NCBI GenBank assembly: GCA_001768155.1
Contig: MENC01000211.1
Coordinates: forward strand, 1 to 19,037
Length of the DNA stretch: 19,037 nucleotides
Origin: Bacteroidetes bacterium GWA2_30_7
GTDB lineage: Bacteria; Bacteroidota; Bacteroidia; Bacteroidales; GWF2-33-38
Direction of reading: 5' to 3'
Notes under the pieces: model-generated
What the model was told of the DNA's origin: nothing
Databases searched by the model: none
What the model saw: the letters and a program-made list of their open reading frames with translations, nothing else
Position numbers and translations under genes: made by a program
In this document: positions 8,547-16,324 of the stretch, piece after piece
Position numbering within the stretch: the first letter of the stretch is position 1
Layout: each line of letters starts with the position of its first letter

Positions 8547-8861
8547 CTAACATTCATATAATATTCTTGAATTTTTTAAAGCATTAAATAAAAAAGTAAA
8601 TTTTTCATTTATTCTTTCTTCAATTTCCTTTTTTGTGTAAACAAGAATGTCCATCGGAATAAGAATCCCTTTAAGTTTCATCCAAATATCAAAAGCTCTT
8701 TTATGTGGTTGTAAATCGGTATCTTTTACCACTATTAAATCCAAATCACTATCTTCTGTAGCTGTTCCTGATGCATAACTTCCAAATAATATAATTTTAT
8801 CGGGATGAAAATTATTAACAATAATATTTACAACGTTTTGTATTTGCTCTTGGCTAATCAT
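8547..8861 (-). CDS. Minimal nucleotidyltransferase (MNT/MntA-like), no HEPN partner visible
   Basis: 104 residues with the nucleotidyltransferase signature GSYASGTATEDSDLDL. GS is at 27-28, the metal-binding aspartates are D39 and D41, and the third aspartate, D71, is in IPMDILVY. The size fits the stand-alone MNT family. Members often act as antitoxins that AMPylate or otherwise modify a HEPN-domain RNase encoded next to them. No HEPN gene (Rx4-6H motif) lies on either side: upstream is the CHU_C protein, downstream PorP. The function here is therefore open: a solitary antitoxin, a remnant of a toxin-antitoxin pair, or a nucleotidyltransferase with another target. It sits 48 bp before the PorP start and may share its transcript. 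Confidence 0.9.
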   Translation of the reverse strand: MISQEQIQNVVNIIVNNFHPDKIILFGSYASGTATEDSDLDLIVVKDTDLQPHKRAFDIWMKLKGILIPMDILVYTKKEIEERINEKFTFLFNALKNSRILYEC

Positions 8862-8977
8862 TTTTCAATTTTTCTTTTGCCGCATTTCGACATGCTCAAT
8901 GCACCTCTAAGACTCTAATACGCAAAGTTTTCTTCTAAATATTACATCTTAAATATTACATTTTACATCTATCTGGA

Positions 8978-10270
8978 TTATCTTAAAATATTTATATTCC
9001 CTTTCGATTCTCCCTTATCTGTTTCAATTACATAATAATATGCACCTGTGTCAAGATTATCGCCATTCCAGTCGTTTCTATAATCTGTGCTTGTGAAAAT
9101 TTCCATTCCCCACATATCGTAAATTGCTAAAGTACATTTGGTGTATGCGTTACGGTCTTCAATCATAAAAAAGTCGTTAATACCATCACCATTAGGGGTT
9201 AAAATATCACTTTTAAGTTTTACTTCGCTTATTCCTTTTACAGTAATTTGAATTGATTTGGTGTCTTTACAGCCGTTATTATCAGTTACTTCCAACGAAT
9301 AATTTCCACCCTGATTTACATTAATTGATTGTGAATTTGCACCCGTTGACCAATTATAATTATTAAATGAGCTACTTGCTGAAAGCATAACACTTCCTCC
9401 TTCAAAAATTACTGTATCTGGTGAAAATGTTAAATTTAATGTCGGGCTATTATAAATTGTAATATTCTGAGTAGTTGTATCTTTACAATTATTACTTGAA
9501 ATAGCAATTAATTTTACATTATAGATTACTTCGTTTTCATAAGTATATGTTGCGTTTCCGGTTGTGGTAGAATAGTTTCCATCGCCAAAATCCCATAAAT
9601 TAAACATAATATTATCTCCAGAAATCGTAGTATTATTTACAAAAGTTGCTTCCTTCCCTTTGCAAGCATTTTGAGTTGTAAAAGAAGCTTTTGGCTGTGG
9701 ATAAATAGTTGTTGTTTTAGTAGTAAATGCTCTACAGTTATTAGTATCAACAACCTCAAGTTTTGTAATAAAAGTAGTATCATTTCCACAATTGAAATAA
9801 ACCAACGAACCCGAATTGTTATCAATAGTTCCATCATCATAAAAATCCCAAAGAAATTGAGTCAAACTGCCGTATTGAATTGTAGATGTTGACTTTAGGG
9901 TTGCACTTTTGCCTTCGCAAAGATTATCTGTCTGAAAATTTACTTCCGGAATAGGATATACAATTACTTCTTTAGGTGCCGACATAGAATCTATTACACC
10001 AGATTTTTCCACAATTATCAAACTAACCAAAAAAGTATCGGCATTTCCGAATAAATAATTTATAGTTTTACCATAAGCATCGGTATAAATACCATCATTA
10101 TTCAAATCCCACTTATATTGTAAAACTAAAGAGTCACTTAAATTTGTGATTGCAACAAGTGTAGTATATTTTCCTTCACATGCTTTGTTTGCAGAAAAGT
10201 CAACAGTTGCAGCTTCGACATTAATACTTGTTAGTATAAAAATTAACAGTAATACAAATAAATTTTTCAT
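8978..10270 (-). CDS. PKD-repeat protein with gliding-motility (CHU_C) T9SS type B C-terminal domain
   Basis: 430 residues. A signal peptide spans residues 1-20 (LFVLLLIFILTSINVEA). Three PKD-type domains follow (about 21-107, 108-190 and 191-272), each with a cysteine at its start (ACEGK, LCEGK, ACKGK) and a WDF or WDL core such as LWDFGDGNYSTT. An Ig-like segment at 273-345 includes NYNWSTGANSQSI. The C-terminal 75 residues are a CHU_C domain: SDILTPNGDGINDFF, IYDMWGMEIF, WNGDNLDTGAYYYVI, ending in NINILR. This domain directs export and surface delivery by the type IX secretion system. Short PKD/CHU_C proteins next to PorP/SprF genes are a recurrent pairing, so this is probably the cognate substrate of the PorP protein at 7419-8498. 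The actual surface role (adhesin or matrix protein) is inferred. Confidence 0.93.
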   Translation of the reverse strand: MKNLFVLLLIFILTSINVEAATVDFSANKACEGKYTTLVAITNLSDSLVLQYKWDLNNDGIYTDAYGKTINYLFGNADTFLVSLIIVEKSGVIDSMSAPKEVIVYPIPEVNFQTDNLCEGKSATLKSTSTIQYGSLTQFLWDFYDDGTIDNNSGSLVYFNCGNDTTFITKLEVVDTNNCRAFTTKTTTIYPQPKASFTTQNACKGKEATFVNNTTISGDNIMFNLWDFGDGNYSTTTGNATYTYENEVIYNVKLIAISSNNCKDTTTQNITIYNSPTLNLTFSPDTVIFEGGSVMLSASSSFNNYNWSTGANSQSINVNQGGNYSLEVTDNNGCKDTKSIQITVKGISEVKLKSDILTPNGDGINDFFMIEDRNAYTKCTLAIYDMWGMEIFTSTDYRNDWNGDNLDTGAYYYVIETDKGESKGNINILR

Positions 10271-10603
10271 TTTAATATTTTTTTAACTTATAAAAATAGT
10301 TAAAATCTTTTAATCAAATTGTTAATGAAATATTAAAACTTAAATAAAACATGCTGTATAACAGCTCTTTAATATCAAAAACCAAAATAATATTTTTGAT
10401 AAAACACGTATTTTTATTGATTAATGAATTATCTTTTATGACGAATAACTGCGATTTTGGCTTGATTTAATGTTTCAAATTGCCTATTATTTCGAAATCA
10501 ATAAAAAAAATAACACAATTATTATTATTTGATAATACGTAATTTAAATTAAGCAGAAACCAAGAATATTAAAAAATAAAAGCTTAAACCAGTATTTTTA
10601 AAC
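10271..10603. other. 333-bp gene-free AT-rich gap, with a possible weak hairpin
   Basis: No convincing coding frame on either strand. It holds the leader of the CHU_C gene and the downstream flank of the OmpA gene. The only structure I see is a perfect 9-bp inverted repeat, TATCAAAAA at 10373-10381 and TTTTTGATA at 10393-10401 with an 11-base loop. It could act as a terminator for the OmpA transcript but is purely AT-rich apart from one G-C pair. A short palindrome ATTTCGAAAT is at 10489-10498. I find no clear TAnnTTTG box on the minus strand. Confidence 0.4.
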
Positions 10604-12136
10604 TTATTTTTCCAAAACCGTAAATTCTACTCGTCTGTTTAATTGTTTATTTTCATCAGAATCGTTTGATACAACTGGTTTAGTTTCGCCATAACCTTTA
10701 GCAGTAATTCGATTAGTAGATATACTTTTAGACGTTATATAATTCATTACAGAAATTGCCCTATTATCAGAAAGTTTTCTATTAAGTTCATCTGAGCCAT
10801 CGCTATCGGTATGTCCGGATATTTCAATTTTCATGTTTGGATTTTCGTTTAATAATTTCAAAACTCTGTCAAGTTCAGGAAACGACTCAGGTCGTAAATC
10901 GGCTTTGGCAAAATCGAAGAAAATATTTTGTAATCTAACCGTTTGACCAATTTCGATAGGAACTAAATATAAATCTCTTTTTATTTCAGTATATCCTTCA
11001 ACAGCCCTTAAATCAATGTTATCTGAAACCGACATAAAACCTTTTTTATCAGCCGAAAATCCATATAATTGTCCATAAGGAAGTATAATTTTATATTCAC
11101 CGGTTTCAGGATTTGAACGGGCTAAACCGGCAATTTCGCTTTTTTCTCCTAATTTTTCATAAGTAATTGCAGCTTCAATAGGTTCATTAGTCTTTTTATT
11201 ATAAACATTGCCATATACAAGTACAACAGGGTCAGGCTTTTGCTCTTCGCCTAATAATATTTTTACAATATCTCTTTCGCCAATAGAATTTTTATCAGAA
11301 ACAATATAAGCGTATTTTCCTGCTGCATCAAGTGAATAATAAATTTCGCCACCTTCCGAATTAATTGAATTTCCTAAATTAGTTGGTTCAGACCATTTTG
11401 TCCATGTATCATCTAATCTTTTTGTCATATAAATATCAGAACTTCCAAAACCGCCTTTTCGATTACTTGCAAAATACAATGTTACACCGTCAGAAGCCAG
11501 AAAGGGCGAAGCTTCTGTCGAATCTGTATTAATTTTTTTACCAAGGTTCATGGGTTTTGACCATTTATCTTCTTCTAACATAAAAGAAACATATAAATCA
11601 TTTTCAATTGATTGATATTTTTCTGAAAAGCTAATCAACAAGGTTTTACCATCATTCGAGAGACAAGCAGAATTAGTTAATCCAACATCCATCATTGTAT
11701 AATTTTTGATTTTAATTTTTTCCGGAATACTCCAACCTTTTTTAGTTTTATAAGAAAAAGAGTAACCATTACCAGGTATTTTTCCTTTAGTAAAAGCACC
11801 TCTTATTAATAAACTATTACCATCAGGTGTAATATTTATGATGCCGTTATATTGTTCAGTATTAAATGGGAGGTTCATTTTTGCAGCAATGCTCCATTTA
11901 TTATTTTCACCAAGATTCGAAAACCATATATCCTGACTTCCTTCCTCACCAAATGTGTTTTGTGGATGATTGCATCTAACAAAATACAACATTTTTCCAT
12001 CAGGCGATATTATAGGATTAATTTCACTGTATTTAGAATTTACATTTTCACCTAAATTTTCCATTTGAACTTTTTCTTGAGCATAAAATGGTATAGCACA
12101 AAAAATTAGCACAAAAAATAATACAATTCGACTCAT
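10604..12136 (-). CDS. PD40 beta-propeller / OmpA C-terminal domain outer-membrane protein
   Basis: 510 residues with a signal peptide (residues 1-19, ending FYA before QEK). Residues about 20-300 carry PD40/WD40-like propeller repeats (INPIISPDGKMLYFVRC, SPFLASDGVTLYFASNRKGGFGSSDIY). Residues about 305-385 form a carboxypeptidase-regulatory-like beta domain (VYGNVYNKKTNEPIEAAITY). Residues about 395-510 are an OmpA C-terminal domain (FFDFAKADLRPES, ISGHTDSDGSDELNRKLSDN, NRRVEFTV) with the conserved Asp and Arg positions used to bind peptidoglycan diaminopimelate. This PD40-regulatory-OmpA layout is common in Bacteroidota, frequently beside PorP/SprF genes, where it is thought to anchor outer-membrane complexes. 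The gene is divergent from the small gene at 12202, with a 65-bp shared upstream region. Confidence 0.94.
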   Translation of the reverse strand: MSRIVLFFVLIFCAIPFYAQEKVQMENLGENVNSKYSEINPIISPDGKMLYFVRCNHPQNTFGEEGSQDIWFSNLGENNKWSIAAKMNLPFNTEQYNGIINITPDGNSLLIRGAFTKGKIPGNGYSFSYKTKKGWSIPEKIKIKNYTMMDVGLTNSACLSNDGKTLLISFSEKYQSIENDLYVSFMLEEDKWSKPMNLGKKINTDSTEASPFLASDGVTLYFASNRKGGFGSSDIYMTKRLDDTWTKWSEPTNLGNSINSEGGEIYYSLDAAGKYAYIVSDKNSIGERDIVKILLGEEQKPDPVVLVYGNVYNKKTNEPIEAAITYEKLGEKSEIAGLARSNPETGEYKIILPYGQLYGFSADKKGFMSVSDNIDLRAVEGYTEIKRDLYLVPIEIGQTVRLQNIFFDFAKADLRPESFPELDRVLKLLNENPNMKIEISGHTDSDGSDELNRKLSDNRAISVMNYITSKSISTNRITAKGYGETKPVVSNDSDENKQLNRRVEFTVLEK

Positions 12137-12201
12137 TTTTTATAATTTTAGTGCGTTAAGATATATTAATTCTTATTATCTTTAAAAAAAAAATAAACGT
12201 T

Positions 12202-12381
12202 ATGGAACATTCAGAACAAATTATTAGTGCTATTAAAAAAGCCGGTAAGGCATTAAAAGGTGGCGAAATTGCTGATTTAACAGGAATTGACAAAAAAGAC
12301 GTTGACAAAGTAATTAAAAAGCTAAAGGCAGAAGAAAAAATATTTTCGCCAAAAGTTTGTTTTTACGATGTTAAAAAGTAA
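12202..12381 (+). CDS. Small winged-helix-like DNA-binding protein (59 aa)
   Basis: The 59-residue frame begins MEHSEQIISAIKKAGKALKG and ends KVCFYDVKK. The sequence shows an alpha helix (SEQIISAIKKAGK), a helix-turn-helix-like stretch (GGEIADLTGIDKKDVDKVIKKLKAEEKI) and a short beta wing (IFSPKVCFYDV). Similar 55-65 residue winged-helix proteins occur in Bacteroidota and methanogenic archaea, usually labelled MarR- or ArsR-like regulators. Many lysines fit nucleic-acid binding. It is divergent from the OmpA gene, so it could regulate the shared upstream region; that is inference. Its TAA is followed by a second in-frame TAA at 12391, ahead of the hydrolase gene in the same frame. Confidence 0.8.
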   Translation: MEHSEQIISAIKKAGKALKGGEIADLTGIDKKDVDKVIKKLKAEEKIFSPKVCFYDVKK

Positions 12382-12438
12382 ATTTTTAATTAAGTCTGCA
12401 TTAAATTTAATCTGAAATTTCATTCAAAAAGAAAATTA

Positions 12439-13233
12439 TTGAATTCATGTTTGAAATATAAAAATTCAATTATTAGTTACAAGATATTTGGGAATGAAAA
12501 TGAAAAAGCAATCATTTTACTTCACGGTTATCTCGAATCAAATGAAATTTGGAATGATTTTTCATCAAAATTGTCTAACAAGTTTAAAGTTATTTGCATA
12601 GATATTCCTGGTCATGGATTATCAGAGATTATTAATGAAAATCAAACGTTTGAAGATATTGCAGACTTAATTTATTTTATTTCGGATACATTAGCTCTAA
12701 AAAAAACCTTTTTAATTGGACATTCGATGGGAGGATATGCAACGTTAGAGTTTGCAAAAAAATATCCTGAAAAGTTAAAAGGTTTTTGCTTATTTCATTC
12801 TACTCCATTTGCCGATAACGAAGAAAAAAAATTAGCTAGAAACAAAGAAATTCAACTAGTTAAACAAGGCAAAAAAGAATTAATCTATTCAGTAAATATT
12901 CCAAAAGCATTTGCAGATATAAACTTGTTAAGATTAAAAGATAACGTTAAAACTGCAATTAATATCGCTAAAAACACTTCCAATTTAGGAATAATTATTG
13001 CTCTGAACGCAATGAAAAGCAGAAATGATATGTCTGATTTTTTAAGTAATACAGAATTACCATTTTTACTAATTCTTGGAAGATTAGATAATTATATTTC
13101 TTACGAAAATGTAGGAATAAATATAAAGCTTCCAAAAAACGGCAAGCTAGAATGTTTAGAAAATTCAGGACATTTAGGATTTATAGAAGAAAAAGAAGAA
13201 TCATTAAAAATTATATCACAGTTTATTAATTAA
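12439..13233 (+). CDS. Alpha/beta-fold hydrolase
   Basis: 264 residues from a TTG start. The fold is clear: IILLHGYLES (oxyanion HG at 29-30), VICIDIPGHGLS, the nucleophile elbow GHSMGG (Ser96), the acid in ILGRLDNYIS (Asp217) and the base in NSGHLGF (His245). It has no signal peptide, so it is probably cytoplasmic. It belongs to the broad esterase/lipase/haloperoxidase-like group, and the substrate cannot be read from sequence. No in-frame ATG lies near the start: the upstream in-frame stop is at 12391-12393, leaving TTG at 12439 or TTG at 12451 as candidates. The gene follows the small winged-helix gene and is 11 bp before the YESQAD gene, which suggests one transcript. Confidence 0.9.
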   Translation: MNSCLKYKNSIISYKIFGNENEKAIILLHGYLESNEIWNDFSSKLSNKFKVICIDIPGHGLSEIINENQTFEDIADLIYFISDTLALKKTFLIGHSMGGYATLEFAKKYPEKLKGFCLFHSTPFADNEEKKLARNKEIQLVKQGKKELIYSVNIPKAFADINLLRLKDNVKTAINIAKNTSNLGIIIALNAMKSRNDMSDFLSNTELPFLLILGRLDNYISYENVGINIKLPKNGKLECLENSGHLGFIEEKEESLKIISQFIN

Positions 13234-13244
13234 AATTAAAAGTT

Positions 13245-13586
13245 ATGAAATCAATTATTTTAGGTCTCGGTTTTATTTTTATTTGTGCGATTTTTAATTT
13301 ATCTGTTGCACAAAAAGTTTATTCAGTTAGTTACGAATCACAAGCTGATATTAAGGTTTTTAAAGTTGATTATGAGTCACAAGCAGATTTAAAAGTCTAT
13401 AAAGTTAGCTACGAATCTCAAGCTAATAAAGATGGACTTTGGTATTTTGTAGATTATGAAAGCCAAGCTGACAAAAAAGTTTTCTTTGTTGATTATGAAA
13501 GTCAGTCCGATTTAAAAATCTATTTTGTTGATTACGAATCACAAGCAGGCTGGAATAATAAATCGAAACAGCATTTACTTTATTAA
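13245..13586 (+). CDS. Secreted small protein of six YESQAD repeats (DUF6150-like)
   Basis: 113 residues. A signal peptide covers residues 1-22 (LGLGFIFICAIFNLSVA before QK). The whole mature part is built of six copies of V(S/D)YESQ(A/S)DxKV(Y/F)(K/F), with YESQ at residues 30, 43, 56, 71, 84 and 97. The period is 13 residues, except for repeat 3, which is two residues longer (YESQANKDGLWYF). It ends WNNKSKQHLLY. I recognise this as the pattern of the DUF6150 group of Bacteroidota; the function is unknown. The strict alternation of aromatic, acidic and aliphatic residues suggests a beta-rich, perhaps solenoid or roll-like fold. It directly follows the hydrolase and precedes a strong terminator. 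Confidence 0.85.
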   Translation: MKSIILGLGFIFICAIFNLSVAQKVYSVSYESQADIKVFKVDYESQADLKVYKVSYESQANKDGLWYFVDYESQADKKVFFVDYESQSDLKIYFVDYESQAGWNNKSKQHLLY

Positions 13587-13612
13587 TTGAAAAAATAAAC
13601 ATTGATTTTGTG

Positions 13613-13649
13613 AAAAAGAGGAGTTTTAAAAAAAATACCTCTTTTTTTT
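13613..13649 (+). terminator. Rho-independent-type terminator after the YESQAD gene
   Basis: AAAAAGAGG at 13613-13621 pairs with CCTCTTTTT from 13638, and the T run continues to 13649. The stem is flanked by A and T runs, so it could stop transcription. It separates the 12202-13586 group from the next gene at 13687. Confidence 0.7.
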
Positions 13650-13686
13650 ACGAAATATTTATAGTTTAATTAACCTCATAAACAAA

Positions 13687-14544
13687 ATGAAACATTTTGT
13701 CTTTCTGATTTTAGTAATAATAATAGGCTGTCAAATCTCTGAAAATGAGAAAATAAAAAGCTATAAGCTAATATCATACCTTGATATTAAGGTTGATAGC
13801 TTAGGCAATTTACCTCAAAGCCCATATATAGTTGACTTACAAAACAATAAAAAGCATTTAATTGTAATTGGAACTTTACATTCAAGAGATACCTCAAATA
13901 AAATGTTCACAGAAATAGAAAAAGTATTTACGAATTTCAAACCAGATATTGCAATTAACGAAGGAGGACAAATTAACAAAACATATACAAATAGAAATAC
14001 CGCAATAATTAAAAATGGAGAAACTGGACTGTTAAAATATTTATGCGACAAACAAAATATTAAAATGATTAATGGAGATATGCCCGATAGTCTGGAATTT
14101 AACGAATTATCAAAAAACTTTTCAAAAAAAGAAGCTTTGTTCTTTTTTGCTTCCGAAAGATTTGTACTACCTTGTACTTATTGGAACGAAAAAGAAAATT
14201 TAGATAGTTTGTACGAAACAGATTTCATCGAAGGATACTTATTTGCAGAAGGAATTAAACTTACACAAGAAGAAAAATTGTTTTCTTTTTACAAAAGCAT
14301 GTATAAACTGTTTTTTTATAAAGAATTTAACTTAGAAAATATTAATTCTGACGATTTTTCACCAATCAGAAAAAATCATCATTTTTGCGAAGTTGCACGA
14401 AAATCAAAAGAACTAAGGGACAAATATTTGCTAAAAAAAATAGAAGAACAATTAACGTCTTATGATAAAATTTTAATTGTATTTGGCGGTTGGCATGTAT
14501 TAGCAATAGAACCAGCATTAAATCAAATAATTTTTAATAAATAA
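13687..14544 (+). CDS. TraB/GumN/TIKI-like lipoprotein
   Basis: 285 residues. A lipoprotein signal ends in IIGC with the lipidated Cys at 15. The TraB/TIKI/EreA-type pattern is visible: IVIGTLHSRD (GTLH, His65), PDIAINEGG (Glu92), RDKYLLKKIEEQL near 244-256 and ILIVFGGWHV (GGWH, His270). In the characterised animal TIKI proteins these histidines and glutamate support metal-dependent proteolysis; bacterial GumN/TraB relatives are mostly uncharacterised. The enzymatic activity here is inferred. The middle part (about 130-230) is divergent. The cupin gene begins 4 bp after its stop, so the two are very likely co-expressed. ChaN-like iron-binding lipoproteins share a related fold and are an alternative reading. 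Confidence 0.78.
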   Translation: MKHFVFLILVIIIGCQISENEKIKSYKLISYLDIKVDSLGNLPQSPYIVDLQNNKKHLIVIGTLHSRDTSNKMFTEIEKVFTNFKPDIAINEGGQINKTYTNRNTAIIKNGETGLLKYLCDKQNIKMINGDMPDSLEFNELSKNFSKKEALFFFASERFVLPCTYWNEKENLDSLYETDFIEGYLFAEGIKLTQEEKLFSFYKSMYKLFFYKEFNLENINSDDFSPIRKNHHFCEVARKSKELRDKYLLKKIEEQLTSYDKILIVFGGWHVLAIEPALNQIIFNK

Positions 14545-14548
14545 TAAA

Positions 14549-14890
14549 ATGAGTTTAAAGAATTTTTTTCCAGAAATAATAAGCAAACATCCTCAAGCTG
14601 AAATACCGTTTAAAGGTGTAACATCTCATTTAATTCAAGCACTTGAACAACAAATCATTTTTATGAATTTTGAAAATGATGTTGAAGTTCCAGAACATTC
14701 ACACGCTGCACAATGGGGAATAGTACTTGAAGGCGAAATAGAATTAACCATTGAAGGACAAACACAAATCTTTCAAAAAGGTGATTATTATTATATTGAG
14801 AAAGACCAAAAACATTCTGCAAAAGTTAAAAAAGGATACAAAGACATTACTTTATTTGACCAAAAAGACAGATATAAAATAAAAAAATGA
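14549..14890 (+). CDS. Small single-domain cupin protein
   Basis: 113 residues, a single cupin barrel. Motif 1 is PEHSHAAQWGIVLEGEIEL, with His50 and His52 as likely metal ligands; Gln55 lies near the usual glutamate position. Motif 2 is KGDYYYIEKDQKHSAKV, with His89. There is no signal peptide, so a cytoplasmic role is expected. The length is usual for single-domain cupins, which bind or isomerise small molecules; the ligand cannot be predicted. It starts 4 bp after the TraB/TIKI-like gene. The stop is followed by a gene-free 218-bp stretch with alternative hairpins. Confidence 0.9.
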   Translation: MSLKNFFPEIISKHPQAEIPFKGVTSHLIQALEQQIIFMNFENDVEVPEHSHAAQWGIVLEGEIELTIEGQTQIFQKGDYYYIEKDQKHSAKVKKGYKDITLFDQKDRYKIKK

Positions 14891-14937
14891 ATTGCTTTGA
14901 AATTGTTACAAAATACATGATTATATAATTACCTCCA

Positions 14938-14986
14938 GCAGAGTCTCCTAAAAGGGACTTTGCGTCAATTAATAACGCAGAGTCCT
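14938..14986 (+). other. Three-arm alternative hairpin region downstream of the cupin gene
   Basis: Arm A (GCAGAGTCTCCT, 14938-14949) and arm C (CGCAGAGTCCT, 14976-14986) are near copies. Arm B (AGGGACTTTGCG, 14953-14964) is complementary to both. A:B would form a hairpin with a tiny loop, and B:C one with a loop of about 10 bases, so the two are mutually exclusive. It is more GC-rich than the surroundings. It may be a terminator or attenuator, or a remnant of a dispersed repeat. No long T run follows. Confidence 0.5.
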
Positions 14987-15108
14987 GTATGCAGTGAGCT
15001 TAATCAAATGCACATGTTATTTCGTAACTAATCCTTTGAAAAAATAACAACCACATGTTCAAAATGCAAACTTTTTTTTTAAAGAAAACGTAACAAATAC
15101 ATGACATT

Positions 15109-16188
15109 ATGAAAATAATATCAACAGGTATTTTATTTATTTTACTCGAAAGTAATTTATTTTCACAAAATAAATTAACTTTTAAAACAGAGTCTTTAGA
15201 CTCTTTATTGATTTGGATGCAAAATGGCTGCGCTAAAAATAATATTAGCAATCTTGCTAATCTTTCTGATAATCATCTTATGCAACAACTTTTAAATGAA
15301 CACGAAACGGAAGTTATAACTTTTGAAGAGGCATTAAATGAATTTAATTATAAAGATAGTACATCGGGTAGTCTTTATTTACTTAACGATGCCTACAAAA
15401 AACGAATTGAAATTACTGAGTTATTAAATAAAATAAAAAATGCAAATTTCTCTGATGAAGTTTATAATCGAGCCGATAAATATTTTCCAGATAATTATAC
15501 ACCACCACGTAATTACGAAGTTTATTTTACTTGCACGGGTTGGAAATGGGGAGACGCTATGACATTTAATTATATCAATAGCAATGGTAAATATTTTGTT
15601 TCAAATCAAGGAACACCAGCTATAATTTTTAACCTGACATTAGTTTGCATGACTTACGGCAACACTCTTTCTGAACAAATGGATGCTTTAAAAGATGTTA
15701 TGTCGCACGAATTGTTTCATGCTATTTTTTCAGATTATATTAAAAGTAATTGGCTTGTATTTGACAATGAAAACGTAGGCTACAATACGTTATACATGAT
15801 GTTAAATGAAGGATTGGCTCACTATATCTCTGATGGGAAATTATTAATTGAAGGTTATAATAATGGCGATAAATTAAAACAAAAAGAAAAAGAAGCTTTC
15901 AACTCATTTTTAGACAGTTCAAAGGTTATATTCAACGACAAAAAAAATATAGAAGTACGCAATAACGCTTTAAATTCAGGACTTTTTGGAAAATATTGGG
16001 AAAAGTATATTTGTATAACAGGTTTGTTTATTGCTTATCATATTGAACAATATTATGGAAAAGAAGGTTTGCGTGAATGTATAAAAAGCGGACCTGAGTA
16101 TTTTATAAAAAAATATGAGTTCATTAGGCAATTAAACAAGGATTTGCCTTCACTTCCAATCGAATTAACTAAATTTATAATGAAATAA
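15109..16188 (+). CDS. Exported putative zinc metalloprotease, DUF5700-like (paralog 1)
   Basis: 359 residues. A short N-terminal signal is visible (IISTGILFILLESNLFS, cleavage likely before QN). The zinc motif is HELFH at residues 200-204, and the third-ligand region is LNEGLAH with Glu234, a gluzincin-like arrangement. Before it lies a conserved-looking strand region (YFTCTGWKWGDAMTFN). The C-terminal part has GKEGLRECIKSGPEYFIKKYEF, closely matched in the gene at 17087 (GKQKIIDLIKEPPEQFFETY), so the two are paralogs. I recognise the layout as the DUF5700 putative Zn-dependent protease group of Bacteroidota; substrates are unknown. It lies 218 bp after the cupin gene, and no clear TAnnTTTG box is seen. 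Confidence 0.85.
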   Translation: MKIISTGILFILLESNLFSQNKLTFKTESLDSLLIWMQNGCAKNNISNLANLSDNHLMQQLLNEHETEVITFEEALNEFNYKDSTSGSLYLLNDAYKKRIEITELLNKIKNANFSDEVYNRADKYFPDNYTPPRNYEVYFTCTGWKWGDAMTFNYINSNGKYFVSNQGTPAIIFNLTLVCMTYGNTLSEQMDALKDVMSHELFHAIFSDYIKSNWLVFDNENVGYNTLYMMLNEGLAHYISDGKLLIEGYNNGDKLKQKEKEAFNSFLDSSKVIFNDKKNIEVRNNALNSGLFGKYWEKYICITGLFIAYHIEQYYGKEGLRECIKSGPEYFIKKYEFIRQLNKDLPSLPIELTKFIMK

Positions 16189-16324
16189 TGACATAATCAT
16201 AACTAAAAAAGTACGGAAATTCAATTAGTAAATGCGAATTTTTAATTTGAGATAAAGAAAAAAAATGAACGAATATTCCATCGTGAAATAACTGAAAATG
16301 AATTAATAATTAAAATTTCAATAT

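Noticed and set aside
9637..9892. Small frames on both strands inside the PKD/CHU_C gene
   Set aside because: They are shadows of the PKD-coding frame, with leucine- or serine-rich nonsense composition.
12447..12449. ATG as start of the alpha/beta hydrolase
   Set aside because: It is not in the hydrolase frame; TTG at 12439 or 12451 is required.
12202..13233. Winged-helix gene and hydrolase as one fused or read-through protein, since they share a frame
   Set aside because: Two in-frame TAA codons (12379 and 12391) separate them, and the spacer encodes nothing conserved.
15000..15251. Minus-strand 83-residue frame
   Set aside because: It overlaps the start of the protease gene at 15109, has no recognisable motif and an unusual composition.
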